Source of the DNA: Falsiroseomonas tokyonensis
Lineage (GTDB): Bacteria; Pseudomonadota; Alphaproteobacteria; Acetobacterales; Acetobacteraceae
Assembly: GCF_019024325.1 (NCBI RefSeq)
Contig: NZ_JAFNJS010000007.1
Span: 124,001 to 188,000, forward strand
Direction: 5' to 3'
Length of the DNA stretch: 64,000 bases
Positions 1 to 8,631 of the stretch are shown piece by piece (the first letter of the stretch is position 1; each line of letters begins with the position of its first letter). Below the pieces are notes generated by a model. It was not told where the DNA came from, did not search any database, and was given only the letters and a program-made list of their open reading frames with translations. Made by a program: the position numbers and the translations under genes.

Positions 1-258
1 CCGCATCCTCTCCCGCCCCTGCTCGGCATCCCGCACATCCATGCCCGAGATATCGCCACCCGAGCAGAAGGTCCCGCCCGAGCCCGTGACCACCACCGCG
101 CGCACCGAGACATCGCCCTGCGCCGCCTCCAGCGCCTCGAACAACTGCTCCCGCAGCGGCACGGACAAGGCATTGCGCCGCGCCGGATTGTCCAGCGTCA
201 GCGTCAGCACGCCACCCTCGCGCGCCTGGACCACGCGCATCACCGGAGCCTCGCTCAT
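1..258 (-). CDS. Enoyl-CoA hydratase/isomerase family protein (C-terminus beyond window)
   Basis: Only the first 86 codons are present; the gene runs off the left edge. The start ATG is at 256-258 on the complement and overlaps the stop of the upstream CoA-transferase B gene as ATGA. The visible protein reads through a typical crotonase N-terminal half: a strand ending in LTLDNP, then ARRNALS, and the oxyanion-hole segment FCSGGDISGMD, where the family binds the acyl-CoA thioester. Crotonases hydrate 2-enoyl-CoA or isomerise it in beta-oxidation. It is the last gene seen of a CoA-dependent catabolic operon. Exact substrate cannot be told. Confidence 0.85.
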   Translation of the reverse strand, partial: MSEAPVMRVVQAREGGVLTLTLDNPARRNALSVPLREQLFEALEAAQGDVSVRAVVVTGSGGTFCSGGDISGMDVRDAEQGRERMR

Positions 259-902
259 GCGTCGGTGTGCAGCACGGCGCCGGTCTGCGCCTGCAACTCC
301 GCGAAGGACATGCCCTCCGCCAGGATCTCCCGCAGCACGAAGCCGCGGCCCTGCACCACATCCACAACGGCCAGGTTGGTATAGACCCGCTGCACCGCCC
401 CCGGCGCCGTCAGCGGATAGCCGCAGCTCTCCACCAGCTTCGGCCGGCCATCCTTCGTCGTGTGGTCCATCACCACCCACAGCCGCTTGGCCCCCGCGGC
501 GAGGTCCATCGCGCCACCCACCGCCGGCGCCGAGTCATTCTCGCTCGTCGCCCAATTCGCGATGTCGCCATTCGACGCGACCTCGAACGCCCCCAGCACG
601 CACAAATCGATGTGCCCGCCCCGAATCATCCCGAAACTGTCCGCGTGATGGAAAAAGCTGCCCCCCGGCCGCAGCGTGACCTGCTGCTTGCCGGCATTCA
701 CCAGCCAGGCATTCCCCTTGCCCGGCTCCGGCGCCGGACCCATCCCCAAAATGCCATTCTCGGAATGCAGGATCACCTCCCGCTCCACCGGCACATGATC
801 CGCCACCATGGTCGGAATCCCGATCCCGAGATTGACAAACCACCCCTCCGGAATGTCCCGCGCCACCCGCGCCGCCATCCCCTGCCGCGTCACACCCGCC
901 AT
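255..902 (-). CDS. scoB: 3-oxoacid CoA-transferase subunit B
   Basis: A 215-residue beta subunit of a class I CoA-transferase, which moves CoA from succinyl-CoA to a 3-oxoacid such as acetoacetate or 3-oxoadipate. The segment SENGILGMG holds the glutamate that forms the covalent thioester in the family, and NLGIGIPT near the N-terminus is also typical. I start at ATG 902, preceded by GGAGG at a good distance; a longer open frame upstream runs through the hairpin array and lacks family similarity. The partner subunit A is encoded upstream, but about 290 bp of repeat separates them, which is unusual. ScoB and PcaJ cannot be separated on sequence alone. Confidence 0.9.
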   Translation of the reverse strand: MAGVTRQGMAARVARDIPEGWFVNLGIGIPTMVADHVPVEREVILHSENGILGMGPAPEPGKGNAWLVNAGKQQVTLRPGGSFFHHADSFGMIRGGHIDLCVLGAFEVASNGDIANWATSENDSAPAVGGAMDLAAGAKRLWVVMDHTTKDGRPKLVESCGYPLTAPGAVQRVYTNLAVVDVVQGRGFVLREILAEGMSFAELQAQTGAVLHTDA

Positions 903-969
903 CAGCTCGCCTCCAATCGGATCGTCCAGAGGACACGCGCGTGCCCTTTGGGTTGCGCTGGATGATTCG

Positions 970-1174
970 CAGGGGGACGCTGTCCCCCTGCACCCCCTGC
1001 CAAGGGGCAGTGGCCCCTTGGAACCCTTCGATTCATGAGGGGAGATGGAGAGGGGCCAGCGGGGCCGCTGGATCGGCGGGCGCTCCGGCCCCTCTCCATC
1101 TCCCCTCAAGGTCCCGTGGTCCAGGAGGCCACTGCCTCCTGGCGGGGAGGGTGCGGGAGGGGCAGAGCCCCTCC
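970..1174. repeat. Array of five inverted repeats between the two CoA-transferase subunit genes
   Basis: Five successive hairpins fill the gap. Stems are 970-978/982-990 (9 bp), 1000-1008/1013-1021 (9 bp), 1037-1057/1087-1107 (perfect 21 bp, 29-nt loop), 1121-1129/1134-1142 (9 bp) and 1156-1163/1167-1174 (8 bp). No credible gene is present in 903-1192. The structure resembles the GC-rich intergenic palindromic elements scattered through many alphaproteobacterial genomes; that comparison is from memory, not from a search. It could attenuate or process the scoA-scoB transcript. Confidence 0.8.
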
Positions 1175-1192
1175 TGCGAAACCACCCAACCG

Positions 1193-1873
1193 CTACACCC
1201 AAGGCGCGCCGCGTTCCACCTGGACGACGCGTTGGACGAAGATGCCGGGGGTGTGGACGTGGTCGGGGCTGATCTCGCCGAGGTCCAGGATGTGGTGGGT
1301 TTGGGCCACGGTGAGGGTGGCGGCCATGGCCATGACCGGGTTGAAGTTCCGGCCGGATTCTCGGTAGGTCAGGTTGCCCCAGCGGTCGGCTTGCCAGGCT
1401 TCGATCAGGGCGACGTCGCCGGGCAGGGCGTGTTCAAGGATGTGTTCGCGGCCGTTGAAGACGCGGCTTTCCTTGCCCTGGGCGAGTTTGGTGCCGGCGC
1501 CTGTCGGCGTGAAGAAGGCGGGGATGCCGGCGCCGGCGGCGCGCATGCGTTCGGCGAGGGTGCCTTGCGGGACGATCTCGAGCTCGAGTTTGCCGGCGCG
1601 GTAGAGCTCCTCGAAGACGGTGGAGCCGGCGGAGCGCGGGAAGGAGCAGATGATCTTCCGGACGCGGCCTTCCATCATCAGCCGGGCCAAGCCCACCTTG
1701 CCGGCGCCGGCGTTGTTGGCGACGACGGTGAGGTCGCGTGCGCCCTGTTCCAGCAGGCCTTCGATGAGTTCGTCGGGCTGGCCGACGGCGCCGAAGCCGC
1801 CCATCAGCACGGTGGCGCCGTCCTTCACGCCTTCCAGGGATTCGGCGATCGACTGGACGATCTTGTTGATCAT
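1193..1873 (-). CDS. scoA: 3-oxoacid CoA-transferase subunit A
   Basis: A 226-residue alpha subunit of a class I CoA-transferase. The N-terminal MGGFGAVGQP loop and the NNAGAGK segment match the CoA-binding fold of ScoA/PcaI proteins, and the length is about normal. I prefer ATG 1873 (GAGG a few bases upstream) to the TTG four codons earlier. It works as a heterodimer or heterotetramer with the subunit B encoded downstream, activating a 3-oxoacid to its CoA ester in the cytoplasm. The operon also holds a MaoC hydratase and an acyl-CoA synthetase. Confidence 0.9.
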   Translation of the reverse strand: MINKIVQSIAESLEGVKDGATVLMGGFGAVGQPDELIEGLLEQGARDLTVVANNAGAGKVGLARLMMEGRVRKIICSFPRSAGSTVFEELYRAGKLELEIVPQGTLAERMRAAGAGIPAFFTPTGAGTKLAQGKESRVFNGREHILEHALPGDVALIEAWQADRWGNLTYRESGRNFNPVMAMAATLTVAQTHHILDLGEISPDHVHTPGIFVQRVVQVERGAPWV

Positions 1874-1928
1874 ATCCGCCCTCAATTTGCGCGGTGTCAG
1901 GTAACCGGCTTGGTGGTGTGCGTCCAGC

Positions 1929-2789
1929 TTACCGGCTGCGGAAGGCGCCGTGGCTGATGACGGTGATCTCTCGTTCCACGACCTTGGCGCGGAAGGCGGC
2001 GCCGGTGGGGGTACGCCAGATTTCGGTACGGATAGTCTCGCCCGGGAAGACGGGCGCGGAGAAGCGGCATTCCATGCGGCCGAAGCGGTCCGGGTTGTGG
2101 TCGCAGATGGTTGCGAGCAGGGCGCGGCCGACCACGCCGAAGGTGCCGAGGCCGTGCAGGATGGGGCGCGGAAAGCCGGCCTTGGCGGCGAGCGCCGGGT
2201 CGCTGTGCAGCGGGTTGTGGTCGCCGTTCAGGCGATAGAGCAGCGCCATTTCGGGCCGCGTCGGCAGGTCCAGCGTGATCTCGGGCACGGTGTCGGGCTC
2301 CGCCGCCAGGCGTTTGACGGGGCCATCGGGACCGCCGAAGCCGCCATCGCCACGCAGGAAGGTGGTGTTCTCCACCGTGGCCAGCTTGGCGCCCGTGGAC
2401 TCGTCGATGATGTCGCGCGCGGTGTAGAGCAGCGCGCCCTTGCCGGCGCCGCGATCCACCAGGCCGGTGACGCGGGATTTGCCGACCACCGTGCCGCTGG
2501 TCGGCAGGGGCGCGAAAAGCTCCACGGCCTGTTCGCCGGCCACCAGCTTCACGGCGTCCACGCCGGTGGCGGGGTCCGCCAGCCAAAAGCCGGGATAGCC
2601 GAGCACCACCGCCATGGTCGGCAGCGCGCGCATGGCCGGGCCTTCGGTGACGTAGCGCAGCGCCTCGGCGTCCATCGGGTCCTGGCCGAGACCCAGCGAC
2701 AGGGCATAGAGGGAAGAGTCCTGCCAGCGGAGGTCCTGCCGGATTTCCGGGATCGGGAAGTGCAGCAGCGTCTGATAGTCGATCGGCAT
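1929..2789 (-). CDS. MaoC-like double hot-dog enoyl-CoA hydratase
   Basis: A 286-residue protein with the arrangement of hydratase 2 enzymes: an N-terminal hot-dog half (about residues 1-150) and a C-terminal catalytic MaoC half. The C-terminal half carries the hydratase signature YRLNGDHNPLHSDP with its Asp and His, followed by PILHGLGTFG. The family hydrates (2E)-enoyl-CoA to (3R)-hydroxyacyl-CoA. It starts 2 bp after the acyl-CoA synthetase stop, so the two are surely co-transcribed. The substrate, whether fatty, branched or sterol-like acyl-CoA, is not decided by sequence. Confidence 0.85.
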   Translation of the reverse strand: MPIDYQTLLHFPIPEIRQDLRWQDSSLYALSLGLGQDPMDAEALRYVTEGPAMRALPTMAVVLGYPGFWLADPATGVDAVKLVAGEQAVELFAPLPTSGTVVGKSRVTGLVDRGAGKGALLYTARDIIDESTGAKLATVENTTFLRGDGGFGGPDGPVKRLAAEPDTVPEITLDLPTRPEMALLYRLNGDHNPLHSDPALAAKAGFPRPILHGLGTFGVVGRALLATICDHNPDRFGRMECRFSAPVFPGETIRTEIWRTPTGAAFRAKVVEREITVISHGAFRSR

Positions 2790-2791
2790 GG

Positions 2792-4909
2792 TCAGTCCGT
2801 GAGTTCGAGAACGGCGTCGGCGGCGAAGGCGCCCTGCCCTTCCGGCAGCACCAGCAGCGGGTTGATTTCGGCCGAGGCCAGGCGCGGCCCGGCCGCCGCG
2901 CCGAAACGGGACAGGGCGACGAGCGCCTGCGCCAGCGCCGCCACATCGGCCTTCGGCTTGCCGCGCGCGCCATCCAGCAGCGGAAAGCCGCGCAGCGACC
3001 GGATCATCGCCTCCGCCTGCGCCGCATCCACCGGGCAGCGGCGGAAGGCGACATCGGCAAAGATCTCGATGAAGACGCCGCCGAGGCCCACCATCGCCAT
3101 CGGCCCGAAGACGGGGTCACGCACCACGCCGAGCGCAATTTCCGTCCCGCCCACCACCTGCCTGGCAATCAGCACGCCGTCGATGCGGGCATTCGGGGCA
3201 TGGGCGCGGGCGCGCTGCTTCAGCAGCGCAAAACCCTCGCGCACTGCCGCGGCATGGCCGAGGTTCAGCAGCACGCCGCCGATCTCCGACTTGTGCAGGA
3301 TATCCGGCGACAGGATCTTGGCGACCACCGGATAGCCGATGGCCTCCGCGGCATTCACCGCATCCTCGGCGCTCTGGCAGGCGGCTTCCGGCACCAGGGG
3401 GATGCCGGCAGCTTCCAGGATGCGCTTGGCATCGGCCTCATTGGGCGAGACCGCAGGCAGCGGGATTTCGGCCAGGTCCTCGGCGGCGGCCGGCGCTTCG
3501 GCGAAGGCGGCGCCGAAGCGGCCCATGGCGGCCAGGGCGACCACGGCGCGGGACGGGTCCTCCATGCACAAGAAGCCGTCGGCTTCCCATTCCCGCACCC
3601 GCTCCAGGGGCGCGAGGATGGACAGCAGAAAAATGCGGTCGGGATGGGCGTCCAGCACCTTCTTCAGCTCGGCCCGCAGCCGCGGCGCGGTCGAGGGGCT
3701 GGCGCCCCATTGGGTGAAGAAGGCGATGACGCTGGCATAGCCGCCATCGGTCACCATGCTTTCGGCGAAGGCGCCGATCACGCTCATGTCGTTGAAGGCC
3801 TGCGCGGTGCAGTCCACGGGATTGAGCGGCGAGGAGAAGGGCACCAGTTCCTTCAGCTTCTGCTGCGCCGCCTCCGGCATCGGCGGCATGGGCAGGCCCA
3901 CCGCCTCCGCCGCATCGGACATCAGCACGCCGGCACCGCCGGAGATGGTGACCACGCCCAGCGAATTGCGCGCCGGAAAGATGCCGCGCTGGGCGACGTA
4001 GCAGACGTCCAGCAGTTCCTCGGTGGTGCGCGCCCGGTGCACGCCGAATTCGGCCAGCACGGCGTCCATCACCCGGTCGTCGCCGGCAATCGACGCGGTG
4101 TGGGACTGCGCCGCCGCTTGGCCGAGCGCGCTGCGCCCGACCTTCATCATCACCACCGGCTTCTTCGCGGCGCGTGCGGCCTGCAGCGCGGCGATGAAGC
4201 GCGGGCCGTTCTGGATGCCCTCGGCATAGGCGGCGATGACCTGCACCTCCTCGCTTTCCGCCATCCAGCCGATGATGTCGGACAGGCCCAGGTCGGCCTC
4301 ATTGCCCGTGGTCACCAGCACCGGGGTGGCGATGCCGCGGTCCCGCGCGGCGGCGAACAGATGGCTGCCATAGGCGCCGGACTGGCTGGCGATGCCCACC
4401 CCGCCCATGCCGCGGGCGGCGGGCCGCGGCCAGCCATTCTCGAAGCTGGCGGAGAAGATGGGGAAATAGCCGAGCGTCGCATTGAACATGCCGAGGCAGT
4501 TCGGCCCCAGCAGCCGCATACCGGAGGGTCGCGCCGCCTCCAGCAGCCGCGCCTGCATCGCAGCCCCCGCCTCCCCGGTCTCCGCAAAGCCGGCGGTGAA
4601 GACGATGGCGGCGCCGCAGCCCTTGGCGCCGAGATCCGCCACCGCCTGGATCGCCGCCTCGCCGGGGATGGCCACGATCGCCGCATCCGGCGCCTGCGGC
4701 AGGGCCGCGACGCTGGCGAAGGCCGGCACGCCCTGCACCGTCGCCCGGTTCGGGTTCACCGGCATCAGCGCGCCCTCCCGACCCTGGGCAAAACCCTGGG
4801 AGAGCATATAGGCTAGCGGCCGCCCGCCGATGCGGGTGGCGTCGTCGGAAGCACCGACCACGGCGACGGAGCGCGGCCGCAACAGCCGATCGAGATCCCG
4901 GAATGCCAG
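2792..4909 (-). CDS. ADP-forming acyl-CoA synthetase (acetate-CoA ligase family)
   Basis: About 705 residues in the order CoA-binding domain (LLRPRSVAVVGAS at the N-terminus), succinyl-CoA ligase-like domains with the phospho-histidine segment SHTASIAGDD, and a C-terminal ATP-grasp_5 domain (about 480-705). The family joins CoA to a carboxylate using ATP, giving ADP and phosphate, through a phosphohistidine. The start is uncertain. The conserved N-terminus begins at a CTG codon (4909) that has GGGGAGG five bases upstream. The open frame extends to 5098, but the added residues look non-coding. It opens an acid-degradation operon with the MaoC and CoA-transferase genes. Confidence 0.85.
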   Translation of the reverse strand: MAFRDLDRLLRPRSVAVVGASDDATRIGGRPLAYMLSQGFAQGREGALMPVNPNRATVQGVPAFASVAALPQAPDAAIVAIPGEAAIQAVADLGAKGCGAAIVFTAGFAETGEAGAAMQARLLEAARPSGMRLLGPNCLGMFNATLGYFPIFSASFENGWPRPAARGMGGVGIASQSGAYGSHLFAAARDRGIATPVLVTTGNEADLGLSDIIGWMAESEEVQVIAAYAEGIQNGPRFIAALQAARAAKKPVVMMKVGRSALGQAAAQSHTASIAGDDRVMDAVLAEFGVHRARTTEELLDVCYVAQRGIFPARNSLGVVTISGGAGVLMSDAAEAVGLPMPPMPEAAQQKLKELVPFSSPLNPVDCTAQAFNDMSVIGAFAESMVTDGGYASVIAFFTQWGASPSTAPRLRAELKKVLDAHPDRIFLLSILAPLERVREWEADGFLCMEDPSRAVVALAAMGRFGAAFAEAPAAAEDLAEIPLPAVSPNEADAKRILEAAGIPLVPEAACQSAEDAVNAAEAIGYPVVAKILSPDILHKSEIGGVLLNLGHAAAVREGFALLKQRARAHAPNARIDGVLIARQVVGGTEIALGVVRDPVFGPMAMVGLGGVFIEIFADVAFRRCPVDAAQAEAMIRSLRGFPLLDGARGKPKADVAALAQALVALSRFGAAAGPRLASAEINPLLVLPEGQGAFAADAVLELTD

Positions 4910-5190
4910 CGACGCCTCCCCTGAGCAGCGGTCGGCAAATTGCGGGAGGCCGGGGGGCGCGGCAAGACCCGCCCCCCTTGCGGCATCGTGATGCCGACCG
5001 CGCGGCATCCCGGCGCGGTCCTGACGCGCCCCCCCAAAACCCGCCGGAAACATGGATCTTCGGGGCGCGGAGGCGGCCCGGCGCCGCAGGCCGGCCACCG
5101 CCCGATCCGCCCCACCCGGCCCAGGCGCGGGTTGATCGCCCGAGGCGCTGCCTCATCTGCCTCAAGAGGACGTAGCAGGAGACAGTCTGG

Positions 5191-5619
5191 ATGCGCGGCA
5201 CCTTCTTGGCGGCCACCCTTGCCCTTGCGGCCCTGCCGGGCTTGGCCCTGGCGCAGGAATTCGACAGCGGCTGGCGGCGCATCGCGCCGGGCGACCTGGT
5301 GAACCTGGAGCTGAACGGCGGCGGCGTGCGGCTAAACAACTTCGTGGTGGCGCCCGCCGGTGCGCAGCGGGAGGGGGAGACGCTGGTGAACTACACCTTC
5401 TCCGCCACCGCCCTGAAGCAGGTGGAGGGGCGGCGCAGCGTGCGGGTGGAGCTGGTGGGCGTGACGGAGGAGCGCATGCCCACCATCACATCCTCGCTCG
5501 TCTTCAATATCTCGGCACGGGAGCCGAACCGGACCTCGATGGACCAGCACCGCTTCGTCGCGCTCCCGGCGGATATCGCGGCGACGGAGGCCTATATGGT
5601 GCGGGTGGTGGTGCCCTGA
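5191..5619 (+). CDS. Secreted hypothetical protein with signal peptide
   Basis: I do not recognise this 142-residue protein. It begins with a clear Sec signal peptide (MRGTFLAATLALAALPGLALA, likely cut before QEF) and then has a beta-rich soluble domain of alternating hydrophobic residues, with no cysteines and no second membrane segment. An AGGAG site lies about ten bases before the ATG. It points toward the next gene and ends 6 bp from that gene's stop on the other strand. It is probably periplasmic. Confidence 0.7.
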   Translation: MRGTFLAATLALAALPGLALAQEFDSGWRRIAPGDLVNLELNGGGVRLNNFVVAPAGAQREGETLVNYTFSATALKQVEGRRSVRVELVGVTEERMPTITSSLVFNISAREPNRTSMDQHRFVALPADIAATEAYMVRVVVP

Positions 5620-5625
5620 CCTGAC

Positions 5626-5898
5626 TCAGCCGATCAGCAGGCCGAGCATCACCATCGCCGCCAGCAGGACCCCACCGGCCAGCAGGGCCGTCACCAGGCT
5701 GCTGCGGGCCCCGGAGCCGCTCTCCTCCTCATCCCAGCCCGAGGAGACGGTGGGGTAGTGCGGGCGCGACAGCCCCGCGCCGCCATCCGTGGCGGGCGGC
5801 GCGGCCCGGGGCGGCAGCATCCCCTCGGCGAGTTCCGCCGGAGGGCGCAGGCCCAGCAGGCCACGCGGATCATCGGGATTTTCGATGCGGGTCGTCAT
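5626..5898 (-). CDS. Small tail-anchored membrane protein, function unknown
   Basis: A 90-residue protein. Residues 1-65 are hydrophilic, rich in Pro, Gly and acidic residues (GWDEEESGSG). A single hydrophobic segment at the extreme C-terminus (LVTALLAGGVLLAAMVMLGLLIG) would anchor it in the inner membrane. The start chosen is the ATG at 5898; the ribosome site is weak, with a G-rich stretch about ten bases upstream. The open frame continues upstream but loses protein-like composition. Function unknown. Confidence 0.5.
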   Translation of the reverse strand: MTTRIENPDDPRGLLGLRPPAELAEGMLPPRAAPPATDGGAGLSRPHYPTVSSGWDEEESGSGARSSLVTALLAGGVLLAAMVMLGLLIG

Positions 5899-6106
5899 GG
5901 GGGACAGTATTTCCCCCCCGGAAGGACCCGGCCACCATCCCTGGGTCGCACAGCCCGGTTTTTTCGACAGCCGGACGCGGGAGGCCGGGGGGCTGCGGAC
6001 AACCCTGCCGCCGCCCGTCCCATTCTTCCAAAGCCTGGCCGCTAGATCCGGCCCGGCCGTCGCCCACCGCGTGCAGGGGCGGGGTCGACGATGCAACCGT
6101 CGCGGT

Positions 6107-6742
6107 TCATTCAGGCAAGGGCCTGGCCGGCACGCCGCCCACTCGGGCCCCATCGGCGATCGGCCCGCCCAGCGCCGCGCCGGGTGCGACCAGCACCCCC
6201 GCCCCCAGCGCCACCCCCGGCCGCACCACGGCCGCCGCCGCGACCAGGCTGCGGGCCCCGACCGTGACGCCGCCGCAGAGCACCGCGCCAGGGCCCAGAT
6301 GCACCGCATCCTCCAGCCGGCATTCGTGCTCCACGATGGCGCCCGTATTCACCAGCACTAGCCGTCCCAGCCGCGCCTGCGGCCCCACCACCGCGCGTGC
6401 CATCACCTGACAGCCGGCCCCGATCATGGCGCTGGGCGAGACGATGGCGGAGGGATGCAGCACCACCGGCAGGCCGAAGCCCGCCGATTCGGCCAGGGCG
6501 CCGAGTCGCGCGCGGGCTTGATTGTCACCCACCGCCACCGCCGCCTCCGCCAGCCCCTGGCGGCGCAGTTCCGGCAGCTTGTCGGTGGTGCCGAGCACGG
6601 CGCAGCCCAGCAGCGGGCCGCGCGGCGCGCCATCATCCAGCAGCCCGGCCACGGGCCGGCCCATGGCGCGCAGCGCCTCGATCACCACCAGGGCGTGCCC
6701 GCCCGCGCCGATGACCAGCACCGGCGCCGGCAGGGGGCGCAT
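6107..6742 (-). CDS. NeuD/PglD-type sugar O-acyltransferase
   Basis: A 211-residue protein with a small Rossmann-like N-terminal domain (PVLVIGAGGHALVV, the PglD_N domain) followed by left-handed beta-helix hexapeptide repeats from about residue 95 to the end. This is the architecture of NeuD/PglD enzymes, which transfer acetyl or related groups from acyl-CoA to a sugar or sugar nucleotide. The conserved histidine in the HECRLEDAVHLGPGA stretch is the likely catalytic base. It starts 2 bp after the lytic transglycosylase stop and lies 3 kb from the polysaccharide locus, so a role in surface-glycan decoration is likely. Confidence 0.8.
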   Translation of the reverse strand: MRPLPAPVLVIGAGGHALVVIEALRAMGRPVAGLLDDGAPRGPLLGCAVLGTTDKLPELRRQGLAEAAVAVGDNQARARLGALAESAGFGLPVVLHPSAIVSPSAMIGAGCQVMARAVVGPQARLGRLVLVNTGAIVEHECRLEDAVHLGPGAVLCGGVTVGARSLVAAAAVVRPGVALGAGVLVAPGAALGGPIADGARVGGVPARPLPE

Positions 6743-6744
6743 GG

Positions 6745-8307
6745 TCAGACGCCGGGCGCCACCACGATGCAGGCGCTGCGCATGCGCTCGCAGGCCTGCT
6801 CGGCGGCGGCGCGGTCCGCCAGCCCCTGCACGCGCGCCCGGTAGAGCGTGGTACGGCCCTGCGGCGCGGGCTGCACCAGGGTGCGGGTGCCGGAGGCGCC
6901 GATACGATCCCGCGCCTGACCGGCCGCGGCGCGGGCCAGGTTCTCGGAGGCGAAGGCGCCGACCTGCACCGCCCAGCCACCGCCGCCGGCCGGTGCCGCC
7001 GCCGCCGCCGGGCGGGCCGGCAGCGTGCTGGCCTGCGCCTGCGGGATGAAGGAGAAGCCGCTGCGGGCGGGCGAGGCCGCCAGGCCCGGCGGATCGACGC
7101 GCACGAAGGGCAGGCTGGTCGGCGCGGCCGGCTGCAGGGCGGCCAAAGCGGGGGCGAGCTGGCGCGGCGCCGGGTCCCGCGTGATCCCCGCCTGGGCCAG
7201 GCGGCTGCTGGGCGCCGGCGGCGGCGGGGCCGCCATGGCCGGGGGGACGACCAGCGGTTCCGCCTGGATGCTGCCGGGGTCGCCCGGGCTCACCACCGGG
7301 TCCATCCGCGCCATCTGCACGCTCGGCTGCGCACCCGTCTGCTGGTAGCTGGCGAAGCTGCTGCCCAGGCTGGATGCGGCGGCCGGCTGGCTGTCGCCGG
7401 GGCTCGAGATCGGCTCCATCCGGGTCTGGAAATCGCCCAGGCTGGCGACCGGCGCCATGGCGACGACCATGCCCTGCGGCGCCGCGGCCGAGGCCTGGCT
7501 GACGATGACGCCCCCGGCCGAGGCCAGCTGCGTCGGCGCCGGCGTATAGGCCTGGGTCGAGCCATCCGGAATCGGGTCCATCCGCACCACCGGGCCCGGC
7601 GGCAGGCTGGCCACCTGCACGCCCGGATCCACCGCGCGGCGCTGGTCGCGCAGCGCCAGCATGGTTGCGGTATCGCCGCGGCGCGGGCCGGCCGGGATGC
7701 TCAACGGGATTTCGGCGGCGGCATAGATTTCCGGCGCCGCGCGGCGATTTGGATGCGCGCCCTGGATGCGCGGGCCGATGCGGGCGACGTAGTTGCGCGT
7801 CTCCGCCGGCAGGCCGCGGCCGCCCCAGAGGTAGTCCTCCAGCCGCCGCGGGCCGGCGTTGTAGGCGGCCAGGAAGCCCGGCGCGCCATACAGCTCATAC
7901 ATCTCCCGCAGATAGGCTGTGCCGGCCATCAGGCTGTCCCAGGGATGATAGGGATCGGAGCCGAGACCGTACTTCGCCTGCAATTCGCGATAGGTGCCGG
8001 GCATCACCTGCATCAGCCCCATGGCGCCGACGCGGGAAGTGGCGGAAACCCGCCCGCCCGATTCCTGGCGCATCACCTCGCGGATCCAGCGCTCCGGAAT
8101 GTCGAATCGCTGCGAGGCCTGGCTGATATAGGGGCCCCAGGGATCATGCGAGGGACCCGGCGGGTCGTAGCTGGAAGGCCGTGCCCATTGGGAATTGGAG
8201 ACGCTGGCCGTGGTGACCGGCCGCTGGGTGGTCTGGCCGCAGGCGGCAAGCATTCCCAGAAGCAGGCAGGCAGCCAGGGGCCGTCCTGCAGCGCTGAACC
8301 GGTTCAT
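6745..8307 (-). CDS. Lytic transglycosylase lipoprotein with C-terminal SPOR domain
   Basis: A 520-residue protein. It starts at ATG 8307 with GGAGAG upstream and a lipoprotein signal ending LAAC (Cys23). Residues about 55-170 form an SLT (goose-lysozyme-like) domain with the catalytic glutamate in RQESGG (Glu82), then GLMQVMPGT and AAYNAGPRR. A long Pro/Ala-rich low-complexity linker follows, and a SPOR domain closes the protein (WAVQVGAFASENLARAAA to the end). The family cuts glycan strands to 1,6-anhydro-MurNAc ends; SPOR domains bind denuded glycan at division sites. The product should sit on the outer or inner membrane facing the periplasm. Confidence 0.9.
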   Translation of the reverse strand: MNRFSAAGRPLAACLLLGMLAACGQTTQRPVTTASVSNSQWARPSSYDPPGPSHDPWGPYISQASQRFDIPERWIREVMRQESGGRVSATSRVGAMGLMQVMPGTYRELQAKYGLGSDPYHPWDSLMAGTAYLREMYELYGAPGFLAAYNAGPRRLEDYLWGGRGLPAETRNYVARIGPRIQGAHPNRRAAPEIYAAAEIPLSIPAGPRRGDTATMLALRDQRRAVDPGVQVASLPPGPVVRMDPIPDGSTQAYTPAPTQLASAGGVIVSQASAAAPQGMVVAMAPVASLGDFQTRMEPISSPGDSQPAAASSLGSSFASYQQTGAQPSVQMARMDPVVSPGDPGSIQAEPLVVPPAMAAPPPPAPSSRLAQAGITRDPAPRQLAPALAALQPAAPTSLPFVRVDPPGLAASPARSGFSFIPQAQASTLPARPAAAAAPAGGGGWAVQVGAFASENLARAAAGQARDRIGASGTRTLVQPAPQGRTTLYRARVQGLADRAAAEQACERMRSACIVVAPGV

Positions 8308-8631
8308 GCCAGGCTCTCCGTCGGTTGCGGGTGCCGATCCCCGAGGCCTGCCCCCCCGGCCGTGGCATCGCCCCCAAAGCGATGCCCGGCCCAGGCCAAC
8401 CCCGACTTCCGTCCCGTCGTTCAAGTCTGCTCGCAAGTCCTAGAGCCAATTGCCTAACCCATTGCGACCGGCCGAGGCAAGGACGAGATCATGGCGGCGA
8501 GGCGGGCTCGTTGCCCTCATCGCGCCATCGTGGTGGAACAGCTTGTGGTTCATACCCATCTCTGGCGCCGCGGCACGAAGCCGCGGCCCTGATGCGGCTT
8601 CGGCCGCCGATACCGCTCCGAGGATGTTCCG
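8308..8631. promoter_or_regulatory. Divergent intergenic region (324 bp) with two hairpins
   Basis: No convincing gene is seen here. The region separates two divergently read lipoprotein genes, so it must hold both promoters, but I cannot pick reliable -35/-10 boxes. It contains two clean inverted repeats: 8365-8371/8379-8385 (7 bp) and 8567-8574/8580-8587 (8 bp, loop ACGAA). GAGG at 8623-8626 is the ribosome site of the plus-strand gene. Confidence 0.4.

Noticed and set aside
903-1202. N-terminal extension of scoB by 100 codons.
   Set aside because: It would translate the hairpin array; the ATG at 902 has a good ribosome site and matches the family start.
1950-3335. A 461-codon plus-strand open frame opposite MaoC and the acyl-CoA synthetase.
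   Set aside because: Crosses the border of two recognised genes; no motif.
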